The notes: generated from the sequence alone by a model not told the origin. Counted from the stretch's first letter, positions 32,960 through 41,940 are shown. The stretch: 64,000 nucleotides of DNA from Coleofasciculus sp937127375 (GCA_040218875.1 JAVJQP010000021.1), one strand, 5' to 3'. Numbers and translations are program-made.

Positions 32960-33257
32960 GGGCTTGGTTCCCAAGCCCTTACTTGGTTCCCAAGCCCTTA
33001 CTTGGTTCCCTTGGTGACCAAGCCCCTACGAATGCCCGGTATATAATGGCAAACGCGATCGCACTCCCTCTGCTCCCAGACGTTCCACGCCTTACGTCTC
33101 TACAACCCCTTGACGGAGCGTGCGCCCCTAGGATACGGGTTAATTTGGCTCTGGGAATAATTAATTGTATCTGAATCAATGTTTAATCCTTATCGTCATC
33201 AACAACAGTCAAGTATTCCCTCCAAACCGGGTTAAGAGTGAGGATGACAACGCCATA
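32960..33257. other. Intergenic region with TTGGTTCCCAAGCCC repeats
   Basis: Three copies of an approximately 20-bp unit (TTGGTTCCCAAGCCCTTAC) lie at 32964-33008 and form inverted repeats with neighbouring ACCAAGCCCCTAC. The rest has no gene signal. The desaturase gene on the other strand ends at 33258. Confidence 0.55.
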
Positions 33258-34223
33258 TCAACCTTTCACCCTTCTCGGAGCCGGTTTCTTGACCGATGTC
33301 CTAGAGGGGTGTTCAGAACCTACCGATGTTTTTACGCTAGCTGGTAACTCGGAAGACTGAAAGCTTAGAACCTTGGCACACGCCAGCAGCTTGGTTTCAG
33401 TAGGCACTTTAAGCTTTGACGCTAACTTGAAGAACTCAAGCGTTTTAATGAAGCTAAACGTGGGATCTGGAAGATAGACAACCTGTCCAGAACGAATGGT
33501 TATCCCCTGGCGACTGGATGACTGAAAGGCATGATGGAGATTATGCCAGCCTTCACCCAGAGTTAGAAAGGCTACTAACTTATTATTGCGACTGAGATCA
33601 TCAGTGATAAAAGGTTGTTCCCCCACAATATGGCAAAGGGAGTTGACGGTTTGCACGCCATGAAACAGCAGCGTTGTGCTGAGAAAAAAAGCACCCAGAT
33701 ATTCAACACCACCGATGAAATAAGAAATCACTCCCAGTGCTACTAGAGGGATAAAGTGCAAACGATCAATCACCTTTAAAACAGTATCACTCTCAACATC
33801 GGCAGGTAGCTTGTCAGGAAAAAAGCGGGGAGATAATAGCCAACCTCCTTGAGACCAATAGAATCCTCCGATCCCTTGAACGGGTGTATAGGGGGAATGG
33901 GGATCGAGATCTTGATCGACATGCTTATGATGGGCTATATGGTGCGCTTTCCACCAACTTGGACCCATCTGTCCCGCCGATGCTCCCACAATACTTCCCA
34001 GCCATAGAACTGGAGCAGGAGCCTGATAGCTTTTGTGGGTGAGTAGTCGATGGTAGATGCCGGTTGTTGCCAGCATACGGATGACATATAAAAATATGAT
34101 CCATAGGCAAGCGCCCCACGATAAACCCGTGATTAAAACAAGTAACGATCCGATATGGCTAAAGATAATCAGCGTTGGACCGATTAGATAAGAAATAATT
34201 GTCAGTGGAGAATACTGTTTCAT
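33258..34223 (-). CDS. Fatty acid (acyl-CoA/acyl-lipid) desaturase
   Basis: The 321-residue integral membrane di-iron desaturase has the three histidine boxes: HRLLTH (about 58-63), 'HHIAHHKH' and 'HNLHH'. Four hydrophobic segments are present. The pattern ('GIYHRLLTHKSYQ', 'LGEGWHNLHHAF') is that of the delta-9 stearoyl-CoA desaturase/DesC-related group, but it is more diverged than the neighbour at 34542. The C-terminal 50 residues are basic and Ser/Lys-rich, without motif. It follows the DesC gene on the same strand after about 318 bp, so co-transcription is possible but not certain. Confidence 0.85.
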   Translation of the reverse strand: MKQYSPLTIISYLIGPTLIIFSHIGSLLVLITGLSWGACLWIIFLYVIRMLATTGIYHRLLTHKSYQAPAPVLWLGSIVGASAGQMGPSWWKAHHIAHHKHVDQDLDPHSPYTPVQGIGGFYWSQGGWLLSPRFFPDKLPADVESDTVLKVIDRLHFIPLVALGVISYFIGGVEYLGAFFLSTTLLFHGVQTVNSLCHIVGEQPFITDDLSRNNKLVAFLTLGEGWHNLHHAFQSSSRQGITIRSGQVVYLPDPTFSFIKTLEFFKLASKLKVPTETKLLACAKVLSFQSSELPASVKTSVGSEHPSRTSVKKPAPRRVKG

Positions 34224-34541
34224 TTTGTTATATTGTCATAAAATGATGGTGGAATAAGCCGTTAATGAAACCTGCCCCTAGTTTCCTTTTCCTATTACCG
34301 AAAAACTCCTCTGACCTACAAAACAACCACATAACCTACCCTTGTCAAGTCATGCGGTTCAATGTAACTACTGAATACTAAGTTCAATTATTAATTGAGT
34401 TAGCATCAAGCTATCTTCAAATTGAAAATCTAAAGTAGAACAATACCTACGTTGGCTAACTCTTCAAAAAATCTGATGAAAACAAACTTTTGACCCTTCG
34501 CGACACTCAAGGGCATACTTTTAAACTCCCCAAGAGTGTTA
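34224..34541. other. Gap between the two desaturase genes
   Basis: The 318 bp contain no open frame of interest. The sequence is A+T-rich near 34360-34480 and may contain a promoter for the downstream (33258) gene. Confidence 0.4.
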
Positions 34542-35390
34542 CTAGGCTGCCTTTTTGGGTGGTAGGACAACTTTCTTCGCTAAACCCACTCCTTGCAGCA
34601 GTTGAATTGCCCACCATGTCATATCGATTTCCCACCATTTACGTCCAGCCGGAGCAACATTGGGATGAGCGTGGTGATTGTTGTGCCAACCTTCTCCGTA
34701 GGTTAAGATTGCTGCCCACCAGAGATTTCGAGACCCATCATTAACTTCATAAGTTTGATAACCACGCAAGTGAGTGGCAGAATTAATCAACCAGGTGCTG
34801 TGCCACAGTACGACAGCTCGGACAAAGACACCCCAGAATACAAATTGCCATCCCCCGATTACGTAAAGCAATAGACCCAGAGGAAGTTGTAACAATAAGA
34901 AATAGCGATCTAACCAGCGATAATAAGGGTCTCTTGACATATCGGGAGCATTTTTCTGATACACTTCGTAATCAAAAAAGTCGGGCTTATGATAGAACAG
35001 CCAAAGCATGTGACTCCACCAAAATCCATACCGTGCTGAGTAAGGGTCTTTGTTGGCATCTTCTGGATGAGCATGGTGCTGACGGTGTCCTGCTACCCAG
35101 AAGATTGGTCCTCCTTGTAGAGCTAAAGCCCCGATGGTGGTCAGGATATATTCTAACCACTTAGGCACTTGAAAACTCCGATGGGTCAAAAGCCGATGAT
35201 AGGCTAAACAAATGCCAATGCTGCCAAAAAGCCAATGGAGAAATATCATTACTCCCAAGGCTGACCATGAAAAAAACCAGGGTGCCATCAGTGCTAAGGC
35301 GTGAATCGTGCCAAAAAATAGCAGACTGGGCCAATGGAAGGGTAAGTTAGTGCGACTTTGAGGAGGCACTGAGATTGAATGATTAGTCAT
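34542..35390 (-). CDS. desC: Delta-9 acyl-lipid desaturase DesC-like
   Basis: The 282-residue enzyme introduces the first (delta-9) double bond in membrane-lipid acyl chains. The histidine boxes are HRLLTH, 'GHRQHHAH' and 'EGWHNNHHAHP', and the conserved 'FGSIGICLAYHRLLTHRSFQ' and 'NSATHLRGYQTYE' are typical of cyanobacterial DesC. It is transcribed divergently from a TetR-type regulator (105-bp gap) that contains two identical operator-like sites, so regulation by that protein is likely. Confidence 0.92.
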   Translation of the reverse strand: MTNHSISVPPQSRTNLPFHWPSLLFFGTIHALALMAPWFFSWSALGVMIFLHWLFGSIGICLAYHRLLTHRSFQVPKWLEYILTTIGALALQGGPIFWVAGHRQHHAHPEDANKDPYSARYGFWWSHMLWLFYHKPDFFDYEVYQKNAPDMSRDPYYRWLDRYFLLLQLPLGLLLYVIGGWQFVFWGVFVRAVVLWHSTWLINSATHLRGYQTYEVNDGSRNLWWAAILTYGEGWHNNHHAHPNVAPAGRKWWEIDMTWWAIQLLQGVGLAKKVVLPPKKAA

Positions 35391-35416
35391 GAGAATCGTT
35401 ACAGTAGGAATTGAGG

Positions 35417-35433
35417 TGCAAGTGTTACTTACA
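35417..35433. promoter_or_regulatory. Operator-like site 1 (TGCAAGTGTTACTTACA)
   Basis: The 17-bp site, with palindromic core AAGT-GTT-ACTT, is found twice, identically, in the 105-bp promoter region between desC and the TetR-fusion gene. It lies 27 bp before the desC start codon. Confidence 0.75.
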
Positions 35434-35468
35434 CTTCTATCATCAGCTTAACGATTTATCCATCAAAA

Positions 35469-35485
35469 TGCAAGTGTTACTTACA
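35469..35485. promoter_or_regulatory. Operator-like site 2 (TGCAAGTGTTACTTACA)
   Basis: An exact copy of site 1, 52 bp away (about five helical turns, same face), ending 10 bp before the start codon of the TetR-fusion gene. It is expected to mediate autorepression. Confidence 0.75.
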
Positions 35486-35495
35486 TTACTAAACT

Positions 35496-36803
35496 ATGTC
35501 TCGTACCAGTTCTACAACACGAGCGCGTTTGATTCAAGCAGCGCTTGAGTTGTTTACCGTTCAGGGGGTTACGGAGACGACCACACGTCAGATTGCTGAA
35601 TTAGCCCAGGTTAATGAAGTCACACTGTTCCGTCACTTTGGGAATAAACAAGGATTACTCTTAGCCGTGATCGAAGACTCTGGGGTGTTTACCCGTCTGG
35701 GCGAATCACTCAGATCTCAAGTCGATCAGACAACGACGTTTGAGCAGGCGCTGATTAACTATGGACGCGATCGCCTTCAGGTTCTCACGCAAATGCCAGA
35801 GTTACTGCGCTCTGTGGTGGGGGAGTCGGGAAAATATACGGTTGAGCATCGTCAGGCGTTAGGAGAAGGGGTTACTCAAGCCAACCTGGACTTTGCTGAT
35901 TATCTTACCACCGTGATTCAACGCGATCGCTTATCATTGCGATTGTCGGCGGAAAAATTAGCCAGCTTGGTTAATGTGATGTTATTCGGGTATCTGGTGA
36001 TTGAACTAACTAGCGAGTTCCACCAGCTTTGGCAAAGTCAGGAGGAGTTTTTGCAAAGTTTGGTCGAACTCATCTTACACGGAGCTTTTGCAGACGGAGA
36101 GCTACAGAGACGGGAAGAGACACAGAGACGGGAAGAGGTGGAGGAAGAGCCGGGAAGCGGCGACACAGGGAAGACAGTGCGCCAGCCTGTCCCCGATTCT
36201 TCACTGAATGCGCCTTCTCCGGTGATCTTCTCTGAGACTGTAGCCGATTTACCCGCATCGTTAGTTCACGAAATTTTGCAACAAGCGAAAAAAAGCGGAT
36301 TACGGGATTATGCTCTTGCCTATATCCTCTTTGGTGCGGGGTTGCGGATAGAAGAAATTACTGCCTTAGAGCGATCGCACCAAATTAGTGACGCCCACAG
36401 ACATTTGTTGCAAGTGACTCACGGTAACGTGCGCCAAGTCCCTGTCAATCAGTGGATTATGGGCAAGCGCTATGGTTCTTACACCCGCAATCCCTTAAAC
36501 CAATGGCTCAAAAGTCGTAAAGATGATCGCTCACCTATGTTTGTCAATGAAGCCTTAGAACGGATGTCTGTGCCAGAATTAAGAGCCGCATGGCGTAACT
36601 TTACCGCTAAGTTGGAAACGCCATCTCCCTCAATTGAGCAAGCGCGACAGACTTGGTGTGTGGAACTGTTAATGCGAGGAATGAATGTGGAGGATTTGAG
36701 TATTTTAAGCGGTTTGGATGTGAAACAATTAGAACCTTATGTGCGTCGGTCAAGGGAAAAAACGGCATTGGAGCGGGCGATTCGTTTAGATCAAAAACCT
36801 TGA
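35496..36803 (+). CDS. TetR-family regulator fused to a tyrosine-recombinase-like domain
   Basis: The product has 435 residues. The N-terminal TetR helix-turn-helix (about 8-55: 'AALELFTVQGVTETTTRQIAELAQVNEVTLFRHFGNKQGLL') is followed by a helical ligand-type domain (about 60-195). A charged linker (about 200-245) contains a duplicated 'QRREE'. The C-terminal part (about 255-430) reads like the catalytic fold of a phage-type integrase: 'DYALAYILFGAGLRIEEITALERSH' (with the first catalytic-type Arg), 'VTHGNVRQVPVNQWI', 'NPLNQWL', and 'LSILSGLDVKQLEPYVRR', but no obvious Tyr nucleophile/HxxR set. It is probably a DNA-binding or dimerisation module rather than an active recombinase. The divergent desC and the twin operators suggest it controls lipid desaturation. 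Confidence 0.8.
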   Translation: MSRTSSTTRARLIQAALELFTVQGVTETTTRQIAELAQVNEVTLFRHFGNKQGLLLAVIEDSGVFTRLGESLRSQVDQTTTFEQALINYGRDRLQVLTQMPELLRSVVGESGKYTVEHRQALGEGVTQANLDFADYLTTVIQRDRLSLRLSAEKLASLVNVMLFGYLVIELTSEFHQLWQSQEEFLQSLVELILHGAFADGELQRREETQRREEVEEEPGSGDTGKTVRQPVPDSSLNAPSPVIFSETVADLPASLVHEILQQAKKSGLRDYALAYILFGAGLRIEEITALERSHQISDAHRHLLQVTHGNVRQVPVNQWIMGKRYGSYTRNPLNQWLKSRKDDRSPMFVNEALERMSVPELRAAWRNFTAKLETPSPSIEQARQTWCVELLMRGMNVEDLSILSGLDVKQLEPYVRRSREKTALERAIRLDQKP

Positions 36804-37372
36804 GTAGGGATTGCTGAATATGTATTATAGTGAGGATAGGGAACAGGGAACAGGGAACAGGAAACAGTTGTAGTGCGAGCGAGACGCTCGCGATTTTGCA
36901 TGTTTTTATTTATCAAGGTAAATTGGCTTGCACTCAATGAACCTTTAATTGTCCTTAAATCTATTAAAAATGGCATGAATAATACAGTTATACTCAATTC
37001 TTTTGAACAGGCGCTATAGCAGTAGACACATCGATTAGGACTTTCGGCATCATTGTAGAGACGTTGCATGCAACGTCTCTACATAAATGATGTGTCCTAA
37101 CCACTATGGCGGTTGCTATAGCCCTACGCTAGGCGTGTATTTACACATTAGAAATGGAGGCTTTATCAGGAGTGCCTTAGAACATTTATACTGTAACCAC
37201 GCGAGAGCGTACTGCTATATAATTAAAAAAATCCGCGACTTACCTCCTGGAAAACTTGAAGAAGTAGCCGATTTGGACGCAGCGAACAGCATCGGATGAT
37301 GGTTCGATAATCCACTAAACTTTCGGATAAGACATTTGCCAAGGTCTGGAATAATCCAGATGATGCTAACTC
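36804..37372. other. Intergenic region with repeats
   Basis: The 569 bp hold a GGGAACA tract (36838-36866), a fragment of the AAGCTGT element (TAGTGCGAGCGAGACGCTCGC near 36870) and the 30-bp palindrome at 37054-37083. No gene is seen; small open frames here run through the repeats. Confidence 0.5.
37054..37083. repeat. 30-bp GTAGAGACG palindrome, copy B
   Basis: Identical to 24840-24869 and 37884-37913. Confidence 0.9.
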
Positions 37373-39283
37373 CTAGGCGGGAACTTCAACTTGCTGATTT
37401 CCGGCTAAACCAAATGCCTGGTGAATGGCTTGTAATGCTGTCACCCCTTGCTCTTTATTCACCACACAACTAATTTTTATTTCCGACGTGGTAATCATTT
37501 GAATATTAATTTGGTGTTGAGAAAGGGCGGCAAACATTCGCGCTGCTACACCAGGTTGTCCAATCATCCCTGCACCAACAATACTGACTTTAGCAATATC
37601 GGCATCAAGGAGAACCTCGCCGTACCCTAAAATAGGTGCAGCCTCCTGGAGAATTTTCTGGGCATTTTCCGCCTCAGCTTGGGCAACAGTGAAGGCAATA
37701 TCGCGTGTGGGAATTCCATCAATTACTCGACAGCGCTGAGATTGAATAATCATATCCACGCTAATGGTTTGCTCGGCTAAGATACTAAATATCCGAGCCG
37801 CCATACCCGGACGATCAGGAACATAGCGAATAGCTAAACGGGCTTGATTTTGGTCAAGAGCAACACCTCGGACAGGGGTTGACTGTAGAGACGTTGCATG
37901 CAACGTCTCTACACCGCTATTGGTGGTATCGCTTTTACGAAACTTGCCCTGATTCAGTTTTGACCCTTCGCTGGCTGCAAGGGAATTATCGGTTAACTCT
38001 GTTGGTAAACGGGCGGGGGAACTCTTAATATTAAACTGGTCACACAAAACCGCGATCGCACGATTACAATCAGCCGCATCAATCACACAGCTTACTTTTA
38101 CCTCAGAGGTAGAAATCATCTGAATATTGATCCCCGCATTTGCCAGGGTGGTGAACATTTGCGCCGCAATCCCAGGATGTCCAATCATTCCCGCCCCCGC
38201 GATCGCGATTTTGGCGATATTCGATTCCACTAAGACTTCCGCCTCATCAGCACTGGGATTAGTAGGGCTACGGAAAGCGGGTGCGATCGCTTCGGCGACG
38301 GCTTCAGCCCGTTTGAGAATACCCTTACTTACACTAAAGGCAATATCATTCGTATTCCCCTCGTGAATCGACTGGATAATTAAATCCACATCCAAATCTT
38401 GACCCGCAATCTCCCCAAACAATTGGGCGGCGACACCGGGATGATCCGGAACCCGCAGCATTGCCACTTTTGCCTGATCAGTATCAAATTCTACAGCATC
38501 GACCGAGCGAGCTATTTCTAAACCCTCTAACGAACGGGGTTGTGGCGTCGGAGAAATCACCTTTGTCCCCGGATCATCCGTCCAACTGGATAATACAACC
38601 AAAGGCATCCCGTAATTGCGAGCAATTTCCACCGCACGGGGATGCAGTACCTTCGCCCCTAAGCTTGCTAATTCCAGCATCTCATCGCAGGTAATCTCGT
38701 CCATGAGTTGAGCATCAGGGACTAAGCGCGGATCAGCGGTTAAAATACCCGGAACATCCGTGTAAATCTCACACCGATCTGCCCCTAATGATGCCGCTAA
38801 TGCTACGGCGGAGGTATCTGATCCACCGCGTCCCAAGGTGGTAATCTCTAAGTCAGTTAGACTACTGATCCCTTGAAAGCCCGCTACCACAACCACTTTC
38901 CCCTCGTTGATATGCCGAGAAATCCGTTCGGTGTGGATACTAAAGATACGGGCGCGGCTATATTGGGCTTCCGTGACAATACCCACTTGTGCGCCAGTCA
39001 GAGAAATCGCGGGTTGTCCTAATTCCTGCAACGCCATTGCCAAGAGCGCGATCGAGACTTGTTCTCCAGTGGAGAGTAACATATCCATTTCCCGACGGCT
39101 GGGATTGGCGGAAATTTCGTGAGCCAGTTTGACTAACCCATCTGTCGTTTTACCCATCGCGGATACGACAACGACTAAGGAGTTACCCGCTTTGACTGTT
39201 TTTAAGAGACGTTGAGCGACGGTTTGAATCCGCTCAACTGAACCAACAGAGGTTCCACCGTATTTTTGGACAACCAGCACCAT
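37373..39283 (-). CDS. lysC: Aspartokinase with four ACT domains
   Basis: Aspartate kinase catalyses the first step to lysine, threonine and methionine. Its 636 residues have the cyanobacterial plan: a kinase domain (about 1-245: 'VQKYGGTSVGSVERI', 'TTLGRGGSDTSAVALAA', 'YTDVPGILTADPR') followed by two pairs of ACT domains for feedback control by amino acids. The pattern 'IAGAGMIGHPGIAAQMF' recurs as 'IVGAGMIGQPGVAARMF'. The linker between the ACT pairs (about residues 457-467, ETLHATSLQ) is encoded by a 30-bp palindromic repeat inserted in frame. A TAGGAG ribosome binding site precedes the ATG. Confidence 0.95.
   Translation of the reverse strand: MVLVVQKYGGTSVGSVERIQTVAQRLLKTVKAGNSLVVVVSAMGKTTDGLVKLAHEISANPSRREMDMLLSTGEQVSIALLAMALQELGQPAISLTGAQVGIVTEAQYSRARIFSIHTERISRHINEGKVVVVAGFQGISSLTDLEITTLGRGGSDTSAVALAASLGADRCEIYTDVPGILTADPRLVPDAQLMDEITCDEMLELASLGAKVLHPRAVEIARNYGMPLVVLSSWTDDPGTKVISPTPQPRSLEGLEIARSVDAVEFDTDQAKVAMLRVPDHPGVAAQLFGEIAGQDLDVDLIIQSIHEGNTNDIAFSVSKGILKRAEAVAEAIAPAFRSPTNPSADEAEVLVESNIAKIAIAGAGMIGHPGIAAQMFTTLANAGINIQMISTSEVKVSCVIDAADCNRAIAVLCDQFNIKSSPARLPTELTDNSLAASEGSKLNQGKFRKSDTTNSGVETLHATSLQSTPVRGVALDQNQARLAIRYVPDRPGMAARIFSILAEQTISVDMIIQSQRCRVIDGIPTRDIAFTVAQAEAENAQKILQEAAPILGYGEVLLDADIAKVSIVGAGMIGQPGVAARMFAALSQHQINIQMITTSEIKISCVVNKEQGVTALQAIHQAFGLAGNQQVEVPA
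37884..37913. repeat. 30-bp GTAGAGACG palindrome, copy C, inside lysC
   Basis: A perfect palindrome identical to the intergenic copies is located in the aspartokinase coding sequence. Thirty bases keep the frame and add about ten residues between ACT domain pairs. Confidence 0.9.
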
Positions 39284-39302
39284 AAATCTTGCTCCTACAC
39301 CT

Positions 39303-39350
39303 TGTCATTTGTCATTTGTCATTTGTCTTATGTCATTTGTCAAGAGTCAT
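39303..39350. repeat. GTCATTT heptamer repeat
   Basis: Six to seven GTCATTT-like heptamers lie directly upstream of lysC, the same unit as at 4486-4552. Confidence 0.8.
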
Positions 39351-39373
39351 TTAGTCGGGGCGGGTGTAGTGGC

Positions 39374-39468
39374 GTGGCACAGCTAAAATTGTGGAATAGA
39401 TTTTGCGGTGAAACCGGGCGCAAGGATGGTGCCCCTACAATGCTAATCCACCAATTAAGGTGTGCCAC
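39374..39468. mobile_element. GTGGCACA-type MITE, complete copy
   Basis: A 95-bp element with perfect 8-bp inverted ends (GTGGCACA / TGTGCCAC) and a partly palindromic centre (CCGGGCGCA ... TGCCCCTAC). It has no coding capacity. Relatives lie at 31296-31397 and 31413-31480. Confidence 0.75.
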
Positions 39469-39472
39469 GACA

Positions 39473-39502
39473 GTAGGGTGCGTTAGCGAAGCGTAACGCA
39501 CC
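39473..39502. repeat. GTAGGGTGCG palindromic repeat, copy 2
   Basis: Nearly identical to 7591-7621; it abuts the GTGGCACA element. Confidence 0.75.
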
Positions 39503-39532
39503 ATTTCAAACGATAGTAGTGAAAGTGAACCC

Positions 39533-39904
39533 CTACATAATCTCCTTCATCTCCCTCATCTCCCTCTCACGATTGATCCGCCGCCCCCGCCGTCCCCGTC
39601 GCATCATCGCCCGTTGGCTCATCCGTTTGGTCACGTTCTTAAACGGTAAGTTCAGGTGGGCTAGGAATAGGGTAGCGCCCCTCGACTGGACGGCTACTCC
39701 TGTGAACAGCTTGCCCGGATCAATTCCCGTCAGAATATCCTGAGTTTTCTTACCTGATGGTTCCTTAACTAACTGGACTTGAAATACATTTAGGTCGTTG
39801 TGTACGACCTTGGCTTTCCCAGCTTTTAACCAGCGTCTAACACGGCTAGCTTTAGCTGGCATTAACGGTTCACCATCTGGTGATAATACTGGTACACGAA
39901 TCAT
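39533..39904 (-). pseudogene. IscB/RRXRR-type nuclease, N-terminal remnant
   Basis: The 123 codons cover the PLMP domain ('RVPVLSPDGEPLMPAKASRVRRWLKAGKAKVVHND'), the RuvC-I motif 'TGIDPGKLFTGVAVQS' with its catalytic-type Asp, and an Arg-rich bridge helix ('QRAMMRRGRRGRRINRE'). Full IscB or RRXRR proteins continue for about 300 residues with RuvC-II/III and often HNH. Here the frame runs into a CTCCCTCAT simple repeat and stops (REMREMKEIM). These proteins are RNA-guided nucleases of IS200/IS605-type elements. The upstream region looks like the remains of its guide RNA gene. The copy should be inactive. Confidence 0.75.
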
Positions 39905-40151
39905 GGTGATAAACCTCTCGTGTAGTAGAGACGCGATGACAGAAGCGTCTGTACAAAGTACAAAGTCCCCTCGACCACCACCAACAAAATGTCCTCTCTT
40001 AAAGCGTCTATGACAAGTAGACTTACAGTTAGTCCAAACTGGGGAAGCATTTGGAGGTGTGTATCAGTTGGTGGCTAATGGTCTATTCAACGCTTACGTT
40101 GCCAGCCCTGTCCCTGGCAATCCCTGACTTCAAGCGTCCCTCAAGTCAGGG
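39905..40151 (-). ncRNA. Possible omega-RNA (HEARO) region of the IscB remnant
   Basis: On the minus strand, immediately 5' of the IscB ORF, are several stable stems: CCCTGACTT/AAGTCAGGG (9 bp, 40123-40150), TTGCCAG/CTGGCAA (about 40099-40120), and GACGC...GCGTC hairpins close to the ORF. There is no coding frame. IscB genes are preceded by a guide-carrying omega-RNA of about 200-300 nt in this position, so position, length and structure fit. The sequence itself could not be matched to a consensus by eye. Confidence 0.4.
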
Positions 40152-40278
40152 TTGTTGAAATCCGTGGCAATCAGACGTAGCGTTTTCCAGCAATGGGCGG
40201 CTATTGCTGAGTTAATCGATGAACAAGCCATAGATTATTGTGTAATGGGTGCTATATCTTGGATTATCAAAATTCGTC

Positions 40279-41940
40279 ATGGCAATACTATCACCAGACC
40301 AACGGAATTATTATTATCTTCTAGCCGCCGAACGAGCGGGGATTCACAAGCCAATTTTGGCGGCTCTCTATCAGGTTCATTCGTCTCCGACGCTTGCTGA
40401 TGAAGAAACAGGATTAGGCATCTCGCCTGCCAATCGGGTATCCCCCGATCAGGTGAATACGTTCGCGGAACAAGTTCAGTATGCTGCTAATGTTATCCGA
40501 TCGCTGACTGATAGTTTAATTGCTCAGGGACAGCAAGGAAATGATTTATGGCTCTCCGAACAGGGACGCTATAGTGACGAGTTCCTACAAAACGTGGCTA
40601 GAGGATATGTACCGCCAGCCAGTCAACCCCATACAGCACGTTTAGAACCGAGTAACTTTGAGTCCCTCAAACAAGCCTATCTAGCTGATTTAGCCGCCGA
40701 CTTCAGCAGCGAAAATCTGCCCCAAAATCTTGCCTATCTAGATAAAGCCTTACTGACGCTTGTGGATCGACTGCCGGAGTATTATCAGGGATTACCTCAT
40801 CAACGGGATGCGTTGCTCGAAGGGGTGCGAGTGTGGCGGGAACTGGATACGCCGGATGCTGCTATTGCTTCGTTAGTACCAACGGATCAGGTAGAATCAG
40901 CGCGTAAGGATGAATCCCTATTGGATATTCCCCTGAAGCAATTTATGGGACGGGTGTCTGCCAACTATAGCGGTTATCCCCATCAACGGGAGGCATTGCT
41001 GCGCCTAAGTCAACTATGGCGTCAACTGCGAAGCCGAGAAGAAGCGATCGCGTCTTTGGAAAAAAGTGCCTCCCCCGAAGAAGATCTCGATATTATTGAT
41101 CCGGCGCTAATTGCCTTTGTCGAGCGCATACCGAAGTTCTACCAGGGACAAGGTAGCCAACGCAATGCCCTCACCGAAGGCTTTCGACTCTGGAATCAAT
41201 TTGACTCCCGCGCCACGGTATTAAGTCATCTGGGCATTAATCCAGACATCCTCCAAGCGAGTACCACTGATCCCACCGCGATGCAAAAACTGGCAGCGGA
41301 ACTGGATCGAGAACTAATCAGCTTTGTCGGGAAGATACCCAAAAACTACAAAGAAGAGGACAACCAACGGGAAGCATTAATCCGTCTGGTGCAACTTTGG
41401 CGAGATTTGCCCACCCGAAATCAGGCAGTGCAATCTCTCCTGGACGACCAAAAACGGATGAATGAAGCCCGCCGCCAAGCCCAAGAAGCACCGCCCAAGC
41501 CCACACCTGTAGTCATTCCCAAACGTCCGGAACGGTGGACACCCTACAATATTCAGCTATTAGCACCAATTATTCCCGATGGTAACTTTACCTGGGCAGA
41601 AGCCACCCATGGAGGTACACGTATGCCCCCGAACCAAGCTACAGTGGATGCTATGATTCGCATTGCGAAACTGGCACAACGGGCACGCGATCGCATTGGG
41701 CGACCTTTTATCGTCACCAGTTGGTATCGTCCCCCTCACATTAATCGAGCAGTTGGGGGTGCCAAGTATAGTCGGCATCTGGTGGGAGATGCCATGGATT
41801 TTGTGGGTGAAGGGTTAAGTGGTAATCAGATTTATTGGTCTCTGGAACCGTGGTGGCCCGGTGGTTTAGGTCGCTATAGTCGGTTTCCTAATTTGTGCCA
41901 TATTGATGCTCGCAGCTACCGGGCACGCTGGCGCCACTAA
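40279..41940 (+). CDS. Peptidase M15-type (D,D-carboxypeptidase-like) protein with repeated N-terminal region
   Basis: About 553 residues follow from the ATG at 40279 (the frame is open from 40249). The C-terminal domain (about 430-553) is an M15A/peptidase M15_3 fold. It has 'FIVTSWYRPPHINRAVGGAKYSRHLVGDAMDF' with the zinc-binding His and Asp, and 'FPNLCHIDARSYRARW' with the second zinc His. It would cut peptide crosslinks or stems of peptidoglycan. The N-terminal 400 residues contain four copies of a repeat with 'LPEYYQGLPHQRDALLEGVRVWRELDTPDAAIASL', probably a binding scaffold. No signal peptide is evident, which is odd for a cell-wall enzyme. Confidence 0.8.
   Translation: MAILSPDQRNYYYLLAAERAGIHKPILAALYQVHSSPTLADEETGLGISPANRVSPDQVNTFAEQVQYAANVIRSLTDSLIAQGQQGNDLWLSEQGRYSDEFLQNVARGYVPPASQPHTARLEPSNFESLKQAYLADLAADFSSENLPQNLAYLDKALLTLVDRLPEYYQGLPHQRDALLEGVRVWRELDTPDAAIASLVPTDQVESARKDESLLDIPLKQFMGRVSANYSGYPHQREALLRLSQLWRQLRSREEAIASLEKSASPEEDLDIIDPALIAFVERIPKFYQGQGSQRNALTEGFRLWNQFDSRATVLSHLGINPDILQASTTDPTAMQKLAAELDRELISFVGKIPKNYKEEDNQREALIRLVQLWRDLPTRNQAVQSLLDDQKRMNEARRQAQEAPPKPTPVVIPKRPERWTPYNIQLLAPIIPDGNFTWAEATHGGTRMPPNQATVDAMIRIAKLAQRARDRIGRPFIVTSWYRPPHINRAVGGAKYSRHLVGDAMDFVGEGLSGNQIYWSLEPWWPGGLGRYSRFPNLCHIDARSYRARWRH

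Noticed and set aside
40123..40150. Terminator for an upstream gene
   Set aside because: The 9-bp stem has no T-run on either side, and no plus-strand gene ends there; it fits the guide-RNA region better.
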